Positions 43,219 through 50,615 of a stretch of DNA of 64,000 nucleotides are shown here, one piece after another. Below the pieces are notes generated by a model. The model searched no databases. It saw nothing but the letters and a program-made list of their open reading frames with translations, and was not told the origin of the DNA. The translations under genes and the position numbers were made by a program. Each line of letters starts with the position of its first letter. Within the stretch, counting starts at the first letter, position 1. Source of the stretch: Variovorax sp. 770b2 (GTDB lineage Bacteria; Pseudomonadota; Gammaproteobacteria; Burkholderiales; Burkholderiaceae_C); NCBI RefSeq assembly GCF_900115685.1, contig NZ_FOXJ01000001.1:186001-250000 (forward strand), written 5' to 3'.

Positions 43219-44019
43219 TCAGACCGGAAGATCGCCGGCTGCCTTGCCGAGCCACTTCTTCGACATGGCGTCCAGCGTGCCGTCCTTCCTGGCGGCGGCG
43301 ATGATTTCGTTGACCTTGGTCTTCAATGCGGTTTCACCCTTGGCGATGCCGACGAAGCAGGGGCTGTCTTTCAGCAGCAGCTTGAACTCGGCGCTCACCT
43401 TCGGATTCCTGGCGAGCATGTCGCCGGCGACCGCCGCGCTGGTCGCGAGGGTTTGCGTCTGGCCGGCCACGAAGGCCGCGATGGTCGCGTTGTTGTCTTC
43501 GAAGCGGCGGTAGTCGACGTTCGGCGGCGCCACCTTGTTCAGCTCCTGGTCTTCCATCGCGCCGCGCGTCACGGCGACGGTCTTGCCGGCCATCTCGGAG
43601 AAGTTGGTGAGCTTCATGCTCTTGGCGGCGTACACGGCCTGGAAGAAGGGCGCGTAGGCCGACGAAAAATCGATCACCTTCTCGCGCTCGGGGTTCTTGC
43701 CGAGCGTGGAGATCACCAGGTCTGCCTTGCGCGTCTGCAGGTACGGGATGCGGTTGGCGCTGGTGACGGGCACCAGCTCGATCTTCACGCCCAGCTTGCT
43801 GGCGATGAGCTCGGCCATCTCCACGTCCAGGCCTTGCGGCTTCATGTTCTTGTCGACCGAGCCATACGGCGGATAGTCGGTCGGCACGGCGATCTTGATG
43901 GTCTTGGCCTTGAGCACGTTGTCCAGCGCGTTCTGGGCGTGGGCACCGCCGGCCGCGGCCAGCAGGGCGACGGAGGCGAACGCGAGGGCGATGTGGCGTT
44001 TCGATGCAGAGAAAGTCAT
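43219..44019 (-). CDS. Polar amino-acid ABC transporter substrate-binding protein
   Basis: The 266-residue periplasmic protein has a signal peptide (to G-G-A-H-A-Q) and the SBP family 3 fold: V-P-T-D-Y-P-P-Y-G, G-L-D-V-E-M-A-E-L-I-A, R-K-A-D-L-V-I-S-T-L and V-A-V-T-R-G-A. Family 3 proteins bind polar amino acids or opines. Its ATG overlaps the regulator stop by 4 bp, so regulator and transporter are translationally coupled. The ligand is not predictable here. Confidence 0.94.
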   Translation of the reverse strand: MTFSASKRHIALAFASVALLAAAGGAHAQNALDNVLKAKTIKIAVPTDYPPYGSVDKNMKPQGLDVEMAELIASKLGVKIELVPVTSANRIPYLQTRKADLVISTLGKNPEREKVIDFSSAYAPFFQAVYAAKSMKLTNFSEMAGKTVAVTRGAMEDQELNKVAPPNVDYRRFEDNNATIAAFVAGQTQTLATSAAVAGDMLARNPKVSAEFKLLLKDSPCFVGIAKGETALKTKVNEIIAAARKDGTLDAMSKKWLGKAAGDLPV

Positions 44020-44789
44020 AGCAGGGCTCCTAGGTAAGTCGATGAATCGGTGTCGTCGGGGGATGACGCGGGCTTGCGGCGTTTGGGTTTGGCAGAAGCG
44101 GCTGCCGTGTTCTGCAGCGGCGCGAGCGCATCGCGAAGTTGAGCGAGCGGATCGGTGGGCGCCTGCACGCGCAGCGCCGACTGCACCGTGCCGATGTGTT
44201 CGGCCATCAGCGCCTCGGCGCGCGCGTGGTCGCCGCGCTCCAGCGCCGCGACGATCTGCACGTGGTCTTCGCACGACTGCACCGCGTCGTGCGTGCTCTG
44301 GTAGAGCATGGCAATCAGCGTGGTGCGCGCGGTGAAGTCGCGCAGCGTGTCGGCCAGGAGCGTGTTGCCCAGGCACTCGGCCAGGCACACGTGGAAGTCG
44401 CCGAGCAAAAAGCTGCGGTTGCCGACGTCGCTCTCTTTCAGTGCCGCTTTTTCACGCTGCAGGTGCGCCTTCAGCTGGCGCAGGGCCGCCTTGTCGATCT
44501 TGCCGGTGCTGCCCGCGCTGCGGATGAGGCCCAGCTCGATGACGCGCCGCGCCTCGAAGGCCTCGCGCGCTTCTTCCTGCGAGGGCTCGATCACGAACCA
44601 GCCGCGCCGCGCGCTCACGGTGACGATGCCGCGCGCCGCCAGCCGGGTGAGGGCTTCGCGCACGATGGTGCGGCTGCAGTCGAAGAGCATGGCCAGCTGC
44701 TGCTCGCCCAGGCGCGAGCCCGGCGCGAGCTTCTGCGCCATCACCGCTTCGACGATGCGCGCACTGATTTCGGATGCGGATGTAGACAT
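44016..44789 (-). CDS. GntR-family (FCD) regulator of the adjacent ABC transporter
   Basis: The 257-residue protein has an N-terminal winged helix (L-G-E-Q-Q-L-A-M-L-F-D-C-S-R-T-I-V-R-E-A-L-T-R-L) and an FCD domain with D-F-H-V-C-L-A and E-D-H-V-Q-I-V-A-A-L metal-site residues. It is the first gene of the ABC operon and probably controls itself through the palindrome at 44795-44829. M at 44789 (MSTSASEIS) fits the family start; the frame extends to 44930 without protein character. Confidence 0.9.
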   Translation of the reverse strand: MSTSASEISARIVEAVMAQKLAPGSRLGEQQLAMLFDCSRTIVREALTRLAARGIVTVSARRGWFVIEPSQEEAREAFEARRVIELGLIRSAGSTGKIDKAALRQLKAHLQREKAALKESDVGNRSFLLGDFHVCLAECLGNTLLADTLRDFTARTTLIAMLYQSTHDAVQSCEDHVQIVAALERGDHARAEALMAEHIGTVQSALRVQAPTDPLAQLRDALAPLQNTAAASAKPKRRKPASSPDDTDSSTYLGALL

Positions 44790-44794
44790 TCGCC

Positions 44795-44829
44795 TGCATA
44801 CCAGCAGCTTTTGTGCCAACTGGTATGCA
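44795..44829. promoter_or_regulatory. Inverted-repeat operator upstream of the GntR-ABC operon
   Basis: TGCATACCAG (44795-44804) and CTGGTATGCA (44820-44829) are a perfect 10-bp inverted repeat with 15 bp between them, 5 bp before the regulator start. The halves carry the T-G-G-T-A-T core seen in GntR-family sites. It is the best candidate autoregulatory operator in the window. Confidence 0.7.
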
Positions 44830-44926
44830 AGGCGTGTGCACCGAAATGGATCGGTGTGGGGCGAATGCTTTTGTTCGGGGCGCGCTTGCGCCGCAGGCGT
44901 GCGTCGCGTGGCGTATGCCCCGACGC

Positions 44927-45904
44927 TCAATCCATCCGCGCGCCCGAAGCCTTCACCGCCTTGTCCCAGCGCGGCGTTTCCGTCGCGAGGAAGCGCGCGA
45001 AGTCTTCGCTGCCCAGGTAGGCCGGGTCCGCGCCCTGGCTCACCATGCGCTCGCGCACCTCGGGGCTGGTCAGCACCTGCCTGAAGGCATCGCTCAATTT
45101 GGCGACCACGTCTTTCGGCGTGTCCTTCGGCGCGAGGAAGCCGTAGAAGCCCACCACCTCGAAGCCCTTGACGCCCGACTCGATGACCGTCGGCACGTCG
45201 GGCAGCGCGGGGTTGCGCTCGCGGCTGGTCACGGCCAGTGCGCGCACCTTGCCCTGCTTGTGGTAGTTGGCGGCCTGCGGGATCGACTCGGCCATGAACT
45301 GCACCTGCCCGCCCATCAGGTCGGTGAAGGCCGGCGCGCTGCCGCGGTAGGGGATGTGCACCATGAAGAGGCCGGTCGCCGTCTTGAACATCTCGGGCAC
45401 CAGGTGGCTGATGCCGCCGTTGCCGGCCGAGCCGTAGTTGACCTGGCCGGGGCGCGCCTTGGCGTAGTCGATGAATTGCTTCAGGTTCTGCACCGGCAGC
45501 TTGGGCGTGACCAGCAAGGCCAGCGGCTGCATCGCGGTGCGCGCGATCGGCACGAAGTCGCGCTGCGTGTTGTAGGGCAGCTTGCTGTAGAGCGCGCCGT
45601 TGATCACCGCCACGCCGGTGTTGGCCAGCATCAGCGTGTAGCCGTCGGCCGGGCTCTTGGCGACCGCGTCCGCACCGACCGAGCCGCCCGCGCCGGGCTT
45701 GTAGTCGACGATCAGCGGCTGGCCGAGCACGGCCTGCAGCTTGTCGGTGAGCAGGCGCGCATGCTGGTCGAGCGGGCCGCCGGCCGGAAAGCCGATGACC
45801 ACCTTGATCGGCTTGTCGGGGTAGGCGGCGATGGCCGCCGTCGTGCCGAATGCGCCGAGCGCGAAAGAAAGGACCGCCAGCGCGGTCCGGTTGGGCTTGT
45901 TCAT
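44927..45904 (-). CDS. Bug-family tripartite tricarboxylate transporter substrate-binding protein
   Basis: The 325-residue protein has a signal peptide (to A-A-I-A-A-Y) followed by P-D-K-P-I-K-V-V-I-G-F-P-A-G-G-P-L-D, V-D-Y-K-P-G-A-G-G and P-Y-R-G-S-A-P-A, classic TctC/Bug marks. Bug proteins bind small organic acids; the TctA/TctB membrane subunits are usually elsewhere, as here. Large Bug paralogue sets are typical of this bacterial group. Monocistronic-looking. Confidence 0.93.
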   Translation of the reverse strand: MNKPNRTALAVLSFALGAFGTTAAIAAYPDKPIKVVIGFPAGGPLDQHARLLTDKLQAVLGQPLIVDYKPGAGGSVGADAVAKSPADGYTLMLANTGVAVINGALYSKLPYNTQRDFVPIARTAMQPLALLVTPKLPVQNLKQFIDYAKARPGQVNYGSAGNGGISHLVPEMFKTATGLFMVHIPYRGSAPAFTDLMGGQVQFMAESIPQAANYHKQGKVRALAVTSRERNPALPDVPTVIESGVKGFEVVGFYGFLAPKDTPKDVVAKLSDAFRQVLTSPEVRERMVSQGADPAYLGSEDFARFLATETPRWDKAVKASGARMD

Positions 45905-45945
45905 GATCCGTCTCCTTGTTGTGGAGACGATCATAAGCAGCGCGC

Positions 45946-46386
45946 TCAGCCGGCCAGCGTGGCCTTCAGCGTGATCTCGGGCACGCTCGCGAGCGCCTTG
46001 GACAGCGGGCAGCCGGCCTTGGCGGCGGCTGCGAGCTCCTGGAACTTCGCTTCATCCAGGTTGGGTACGGCCGCGTCCAGTTCGAGCTGGATGCGATCGA
46101 TCTTGAACCCGGCGCCGTCCTTGGCCAGCCGCACGGCCGCCTTGGTGTCGATGCGCGTGGCCGCGAGGCCCGCCGCTTCCAGCGCGAAGGCGAAGGCCAT
46201 CGTGAAGCAGGCCGCATGGGCCGCGCCGACGATCTCCTCGGGGTTGGTGCCGCGCTTGTCGTCCTCGAAGCGGCTGGCGAAGCCGTAGGGGTAGTCCTTC
46301 AAGGCGCCGGTCTCGGTGCTGACCAGGCCCTTGCCGGTCTTGCCGGCGCCTTCCCAGTGAACGCTTGCGTGCTTGTCTGCTGCCAT
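45946..46386 (-). CDS. osmC: OsmC family peroxiredoxin
   Basis: The 146-residue protein matches OsmC along its length: W-E-G-A-G-K-T-G-K-G, Y-G-F-A-S-R-F-E, T-N-P-E-E-I-V-G-A-A-H-A-A-C-F and K-A-G-C-P-L-S-K-A-L. The two Cys are the catalytic pair that reduces organic hydroperoxides. OsmC is usually induced by stress. A 7-bp tandem repeat lies about 100 bp upstream. Confidence 0.93.
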   Translation of the reverse strand: MAADKHASVHWEGAGKTGKGLVSTETGALKDYPYGFASRFEDDKRGTNPEEIVGAAHAACFTMAFAFALEAAGLAATRIDTKAAVRLAKDGAGFKIDRIQLELDAAVPNLDEAKFQELAAAAKAGCPLSKALASVPEITLKATLAG

Positions 46387-46482
46387 GGAAATTCCTTCGG
46401 TCGGGTTGTGGGTTGCTTGGAGGGAGAACCGCAGGTATCGCTCCGAAAGCCGCGCCTGTCTGTAGTCGCAGGGCGCATCGCG

Positions 46483-46531
46483 CATCACCCATCACCCATC
46501 GCCCATCGCCCATCGCCCATCGCCCATCGCC
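46483..46531. repeat. 7-bp tandem repeat upstream of osmC
   Basis: Seven consecutive copies of CATCRCC (two CATCACC, then five CATCGCC) run from 46483 to 46531, followed by a partial unit CAT. They lie in the noncoding gap between osmC and the CHRD gene, about 97 bp before the osmC start. Confidence 0.95.
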
Positions 46532-46569
46532 CATGACGATGCCGCCCGCGCCGCCCTCCGGGGCCGACG

Positions 46570-47118
46570 TCAGCCGCCGTGCACGCCGGCCGTGCTGAGC
46601 TTCAGCTGCCCCCGGACTTCGCCCGCCGGCCAGGCGGCGGTCGATACGCTGACATACCAGAGGCCGGCCATGAGGTCGGCCACCTGCGCCTTCGTCAACG
46701 TGCTTCGGCCGGTCAGCTCGTAGCCGGCGTCGGAGCCCGGGTTGTGCTGTACGCCCTGGCTGTGCGGCGGCAACTGGATCGCCAGCGGGCCGTTGCTGCC
46801 CTTGGCGGCAGGGCCATAGAAGCCCGCGAGCGTCGCCGGCCCGCTCAGGCGCGCGTAGTTCACGCGCCACGCGAACGCACCGGTGGCCAGCGTCAGCGTT
46901 CCGAACATCGAGCCGCCGGCACTGCCGGCGTGGCGCGGGACCACCTCCTCGGTGCCGAGCCAGCAGTCGATCGGCACCCACTCCGGCGGATCGCGCGGCA
47001 AGGCCGCTGTCTCGTCCGGCAATCCGATCCCCGAGACCAGCGCGCAGCCCGAGGCGGCCAGCGTGGCACCGAGGAGGAGGGACCGTCGGCGGAATGTTTT
47101 TCGTGCGGGTTCGAGCAT
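46570..47118 (-). CDS. CHRD-domain exported protein
   Basis: The 182-residue protein has a twin-Arg/lipobox-like start (F-R-R-R-S-L-L-L-G-A-T-L-A-A-S-G-C) and a CHRD domain: A-G-S-A-G-G-S-M-F-G-T-L-T-L, A-T-L-A-G-F-Y-G-P-A, L-T-K-A-Q-V-A-D-L-M-A-G-L-W-Y-V-S-V and W-P-A-G-E-V-R-G-Q-L. The usual H-I-H at the turn is replaced by G-F-Y. CHRD proteins bind unknown ligands. Start at 47118 chosen for the signal; the frame extends to 47205. Confidence 0.8.
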   Translation of the reverse strand: MLEPARKTFRRRSLLLGATLAASGCALVSGIGLPDETAALPRDPPEWVPIDCWLGTEEVVPRHAGSAGGSMFGTLTLATGAFAWRVNYARLSGPATLAGFYGPAAKGSNGPLAIQLPPHSQGVQHNPGSDAGYELTGRSTLTKAQVADLMAGLWYVSVSTAAWPAGEVRGQLKLSTAGVHGG

Positions 47119-47306
47119 GAAGGGCAGGACTTGTCTGCGGGCGCGCGGCCCCGGGGTCCGCACGATAGCCGATGGCCCGGATGTACGAAAAAAGCGCGTC
47201 GCCAATGTGACGTTCCGGGGGCTTCCCCGATGGGAGGCGCGGCCCGGGCCGCTTAGGCTGGCGTGCCTTCATCCCATCCGCCCGTTCCCTCCCGCCTGTT
47301 CTCACC

Positions 47307-48998
47307 ATGCAACAACGCCCGCACTACAAGTTCTGGCCCAGACGCCTCCCGCATTCGCTCACCGTTCCCGCCACGTCGCTGTGGCACAACCTCGCGACCT
47401 CCGCCGCCCGCTATCCCGACAAGGCCGCGCTCGTGTTCTTCGGCCGCGTGATGAGCTACCGCGAGCTGGCCGAGCAGGTCGAGCGGCTGGCCGGCACGCT
47501 GCATGCGCTGGGCGTGCAGCGCGGCGACCGCGTGGTGCTGAACATGCAGAACTGTCCGCAGCTCGTCGTCGCGCACTTCGCGATCCTGCGGGCCAACGCG
47601 GTGGTGGTGCCGGTCAATCCGATGAACCGGGCCGAGGAGCTCAAGCACTACATCGTCGACCCCGACGCCAAGGTGGCGCTCACCACCGGCGACCTCGCCG
47701 CCGAGCTGGCCAAGGCCAGCGACGCGCTGCCGGCCGCGCAGCAGCTCGCGCACATCATCGTGACCCAGTTCACCGACGCCTTCGACGCCGATGTTTCCGG
47801 CGACGACGCGCCGGCCCCCGCGTGGACCGCCTGGCTCGGCACCCGCCACCCGCTGCCCGCGCTCGCCGGCGGCCAGGTGATGGCGTGGACCGATGCGCTC
47901 GAAGCCGGCCGCCCGGCCCCCGCGCACGTGGTGGGCGCCAACGACATGGCCTTGCTGCCCTACACCAGCGGCACCACCGGCCTGCCCAAGGGCTGCGTGC
48001 ACCACCATTCGAGCCTGATGCACAACGCGGTGTCGGGCCAGCTCTGGAGCCAGGCGACATCGGAGGTGGTGGTGCTGGCCGTGGTGCCCATGTTCCACAT
48101 CACCGGCGTGGTGAGCATGCTGCACACCTCGATCCTCGCGGCAGCCACGCTGGTCATCATGCCGCGCTGGGACCGCGACGTGGCCGGCCGGCTGATCTCG
48201 CGCTGGAAGGTGACGAGCTGGACCAACATTCCGACCATGGTGATCGACCTCATGGCCAGCCCCAATTTCGCGAGCTACGACCTGTCGAGCATGACCCACA
48301 TCGGCGGCGGCGGCGCCGCGATGCCGCAGGCCGTGGCGCAGCGCCTGTTCGAGCAGTACGGCCTGAAGTACCTGGAAGGCTACGGCCTCACCGAAACCGC
48401 CGCGCCCTCGCACACCAACCCCTTCGACAACCCCAAGCAGCAGTGCCTGGGCATTCCGTTCATGAGCACCGATGCGCGCGTGGTCGACCCCGACACGCTC
48501 GCGGAAATGCCCATCGGCGAATCGGGCGAGATCATCATCCACGGCCCCGAGGTGTTCCAGGGCTACTGGAAGCGCCCCGACGCCACCCGGGCCGCCTTCG
48601 TCGAGTTCGAGGGCAAGCGCTTCTTCCGCTCGGGCGACATGGGCCGCATGGACGAGGACGGCTACTTCTTCATGACCGACCGCCTGAAACGCATGATCAA
48701 CGCGAGCGGCTTCAAGGTGTGGCCGGCCGAAGTAGAACTGCTGATGTTCCGCCACCCCGCGATCCAGGAGGCCTGCGTCATCTCGACCAAGGACGACTAC
48801 CGCGGCGAATCGGTCAAGGCCGTGGTGGTGCTGCGCGCGACGCACAAGGACACGACAGAGCAGGAGATCATCGACTGGTGCCGCGAGAACATGGCGGTCT
48901 ACAAGATCCCGCGCAAGGTGCAGTTCGTGGAGGCGCTCCCCAAGAGCGGCAGCGGCAAGGTGATGTGGCGGTTGTTGCAGGAAGACGAAAACAAATGA
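47307..48998 (+). CDS. Long-chain fatty-acid/aryl acyl-CoA ligase (AMP-binding)
   Basis: The 563-residue protein has the adenylate-forming motifs Y-T-S-G-T-T-G-L-P-K-G, G-Y-G-L-T-E-T-A-A-P-S-H, S-G-D-M-G-R-M-D-E-D-G-Y and the catalytic Lys region G-S-G-K-V-M-W-R. It activates a carboxylic acid with ATP and CoA. Sequence style fits FadD-like long-chain or related ligases; the substrate is not fixed. M at 47307 gives the usual start. Neighbours do not reveal a pathway. Confidence 0.92.
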   Translation: MQQRPHYKFWPRRLPHSLTVPATSLWHNLATSAARYPDKAALVFFGRVMSYRELAEQVERLAGTLHALGVQRGDRVVLNMQNCPQLVVAHFAILRANAVVVPVNPMNRAEELKHYIVDPDAKVALTTGDLAAELAKASDALPAAQQLAHIIVTQFTDAFDADVSGDDAPAPAWTAWLGTRHPLPALAGGQVMAWTDALEAGRPAPAHVVGANDMALLPYTSGTTGLPKGCVHHHSSLMHNAVSGQLWSQATSEVVVLAVVPMFHITGVVSMLHTSILAAATLVIMPRWDRDVAGRLISRWKVTSWTNIPTMVIDLMASPNFASYDLSSMTHIGGGGAAMPQAVAQRLFEQYGLKYLEGYGLTETAAPSHTNPFDNPKQQCLGIPFMSTDARVVDPDTLAEMPIGESGEIIIHGPEVFQGYWKRPDATRAAFVEFEGKRFFRSGDMGRMDEDGYFFMTDRLKRMINASGFKVWPAEVELLMFRHPAIQEACVISTKDDYRGESVKAVVVLRATHKDTTEQEIIDWCRENMAVYKIPRKVQFVEALPKSGSGKVMWRLLQEDENK

Positions 48999-49077
48999 TT
49001 CGGCCGGATGGCGCGGGCGCTTCGCGTCGAGAATCTTTCCCCTCTCTCTTCTCGCAACGCGTCCGTTCCATTCCTGC

Positions 49078-49608
49078 ATGCGCTTTCGCTCGTTCCTTCC
49101 TTGCGTTTTCTTCTCCCTTCTTCCACTGCTGGCGCAAGCCGCACCCCGCACCTGCCTTGTCGTCGGCGTGACCGACGGCGACACGCTCACCGCGCGTTGC
49201 GGGCACATCGGGTCCTACGAACAGGTCAAGGTGCGCATCGCCGCCATCGACGCCCCTGAGAAAAAGCAGCCCTACGGCCAACGAAGCCGGCAGGCGCTCA
49301 GCCGCCTCTGCCATGCCGAGAAGGCGGTCATCACCGAGCGCGACACCGACCGCTACGGCCGCACCGTGGCCGACGTGTCGTGCAACGGCGAGGACGCCGG
49401 CAGCCGCATGGTGTCCGAGGGCTGGGCCTGGGTGTACGACTACAACAAGATCGCCACGAAGCGCGGCGGCGGTTTGTTCAAGCTGCAGGACAGCGCGCGC
49501 TCGCGGCACCTGGGACTGTGGGCCGATGCGAAGCCGGTGGCGCCGTGGGACTGGCGCAAGCAGCAGCGTGAATCGCGCGAGTCGCATTGGGGTGAAGGCT
49601 TCTTCTAA
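49078..49608 (+). CDS. Secreted thermonuclease (staphylococcal nuclease family)
   Basis: The 176-residue protein has a signal peptide (MRFRSFLPCVFFSLLPLLAQ) and the SNase OB-fold marks V-T-D-G-D-T-L, I-A-A-I-D-A-P-E-K-K-Q-P-Y-G (catalytic Arg and Glu neighbourhood), D-R-Y-G-R-T-V-A-D-V and M-V-S-E-G-W-A-W-V-Y. It cuts DNA or RNA near the envelope, with calcium in the family. An extended C-terminus ends R-E-S-H-W-G-E-G-F-F. Confidence 0.92.
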   Translation: MRFRSFLPCVFFSLLPLLAQAAPRTCLVVGVTDGDTLTARCGHIGSYEQVKVRIAAIDAPEKKQPYGQRSRQALSRLCHAEKAVITERDTDRYGRTVADVSCNGEDAGSRMVSEGWAWVYDYNKIATKRGGGLFKLQDSARSRHLGLWADAKPVAPWDWRKQQRESRESHWGEGFF

Positions 49609-49632
49609 GGTCCGTCCTTGTTCAGGGCGGCA

Positions 49633-49724
49633 CTCGCGCCGACGGTGGGCTCTGTTTCGCGAATGTCCTCCGGCCTGCGGCCTCCCCCTTGATTTCGCGA
49701 AACAGAGCCCACCATCGGCGCGAG
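49633..49724. repeat. Long inverted repeat, 31-bp arms
   Basis: Arms 49633-49663 and 49694-49724 are inverted copies with a single mismatch; inner text TCTGTTTCGCGAA pairs with TTCGCGAAACAGA. The loop is 30 nt. It starts 25 bp after the thermonuclease stop and may work as a terminator or be a mobile palindrome. Confidence 0.9.
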
Positions 49725-49760
49725 CGCTTCAGAGCAGTCGTTGATCGGCGGTTCACGCTG

Positions 49761-49866
49761 AGCGTGCCCAGTGCGCAGGGCATCGGGTGCTCCCCGCAGC
49801 GAAATTAAGGAGGAGGGCGAAGCCCGGGGGACATTCGCGGAGGGGAGTACCCGGTGGCCTGTGCAC
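49761..49866. repeat. 106-bp intergenic repeat, copy 2
   Basis: Second copy of the element at 40966-41072, differing by a few bases. It lies right after the 31-bp inverted repeat. The rest of the gap to 49981 is AT-rich with no gene that I can see. Confidence 0.9.
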
Positions 49867-49981
49867 GCCGCCCCGAACACCCGGCCCCGAACGCTCCGCA
49901 CAGGCCGAAAGAATTGCCAGGCCCCCAGCGCCAGTATTTCGTCGCAATTGCTTCCCGAATTGAATTCGCGCGTCCGGAGAA

Positions 49982-50425
49982 TTAAAAAAGCTGGACGAAG
50001 AAATTCACGCTGTTTCCCACCTCGCAGGTCAATGCAATATTGCGCAATGGCTGGTAATTCGGCATGGAAAGCGTCGTGATCGTCAATTGAATCGAACGGT
50101 CGGTATTCACGCGGAAACGGATGATCTCGTTCACCGGCTGGTTGCCCGGGCCGAGCGTGAAATGGGTGTTCGAGAACGCGATCGTTCCGTTGGGCAGGAG
50201 ATTGAATGGATCGATGACCAGCCCGCCGCTCACGGCCGGGCTCGGCTCGCCGGAGCTGTCGTTCCTGCACCTGGAGAGGTCGAAGCTCGTGCGCACGGCC
50301 TGGCCGCGCATCAGCGCCCTGGTGAGCGCGGGCACGTCGTCCAGGGGAATGGACTGGGCATGGGCGAAGAGCGGCGCGGCTAGGCAGGCCGCGGCGGCTA
50401 CGTATTTACGTAGGAAACAGGTCAT
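49982..50425 (-). CDS. VirK-family exported protein
   Basis: The 147-residue protein has a signal peptide (to F-A-H-A-Q-S) and the VirK pattern: L-T-R-A-L-M-R-G-Q-A-V-R-T-S-F-D-L-S-R-C, G-G-L-V-I-D-P-F-N, T-I-A-F-S-N-T-H-F-T-L and the C-terminal C-E-V-G-N. VirK was named from Agrobacterium virulence operons; its biochemical role is unknown. The two Cys may form a disulphide. Divergent from the PhoX-like gene, 190 bp apart. Confidence 0.85.
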   Translation of the reverse strand: MTCFLRKYVAAAACLAAPLFAHAQSIPLDDVPALTRALMRGQAVRTSFDLSRCRNDSSGEPSPAVSGGLVIDPFNLLPNGTIAFSNTHFTLGPGNQPVNEIIRFRVNTDRSIQLTITTLSMPNYQPLRNIALTCEVGNSVNFFVQLF

Positions 50426-50519
50426 TGCAATTCCTGGAGTCGAATTTAAAAATAAGCCTCAAGAATTGCAAAAAATCGATGAAATTTCAATTCAGCCATT
50501 GGAATTAAATTACGGAAGC

Positions 50520-50549
50520 CTGTCATCCAAAAGGGTTCCCGATGTCATG
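50520..50549 (+). promoter_or_regulatory. Possible Pho box ahead of the PhoX-like gene
   Basis: CTGTCATC (50520-50527) and GTCATGG (50544-50550) put two T-G-T-C-A-T half-sites (50521 and 50543) 22 bp apart, two turns of the 11-bp Pho-box repeat. The middle repeat is not recognisable. It lies 67-96 bp before the PhoX start. Confidence 0.4.
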
Positions 50550-50615
50550 GGAGATTCACGGGTTCACGCGAACATCGAAAGTTCTAACAACCCCCATGAC
50601 AAAGAGATCAGAGAA

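Noticed and set aside
46483..46531. 7-bp repeat as a CRISPR array
   Set aside because: Units are contiguous without spacers; this is a simple tandem repeat.
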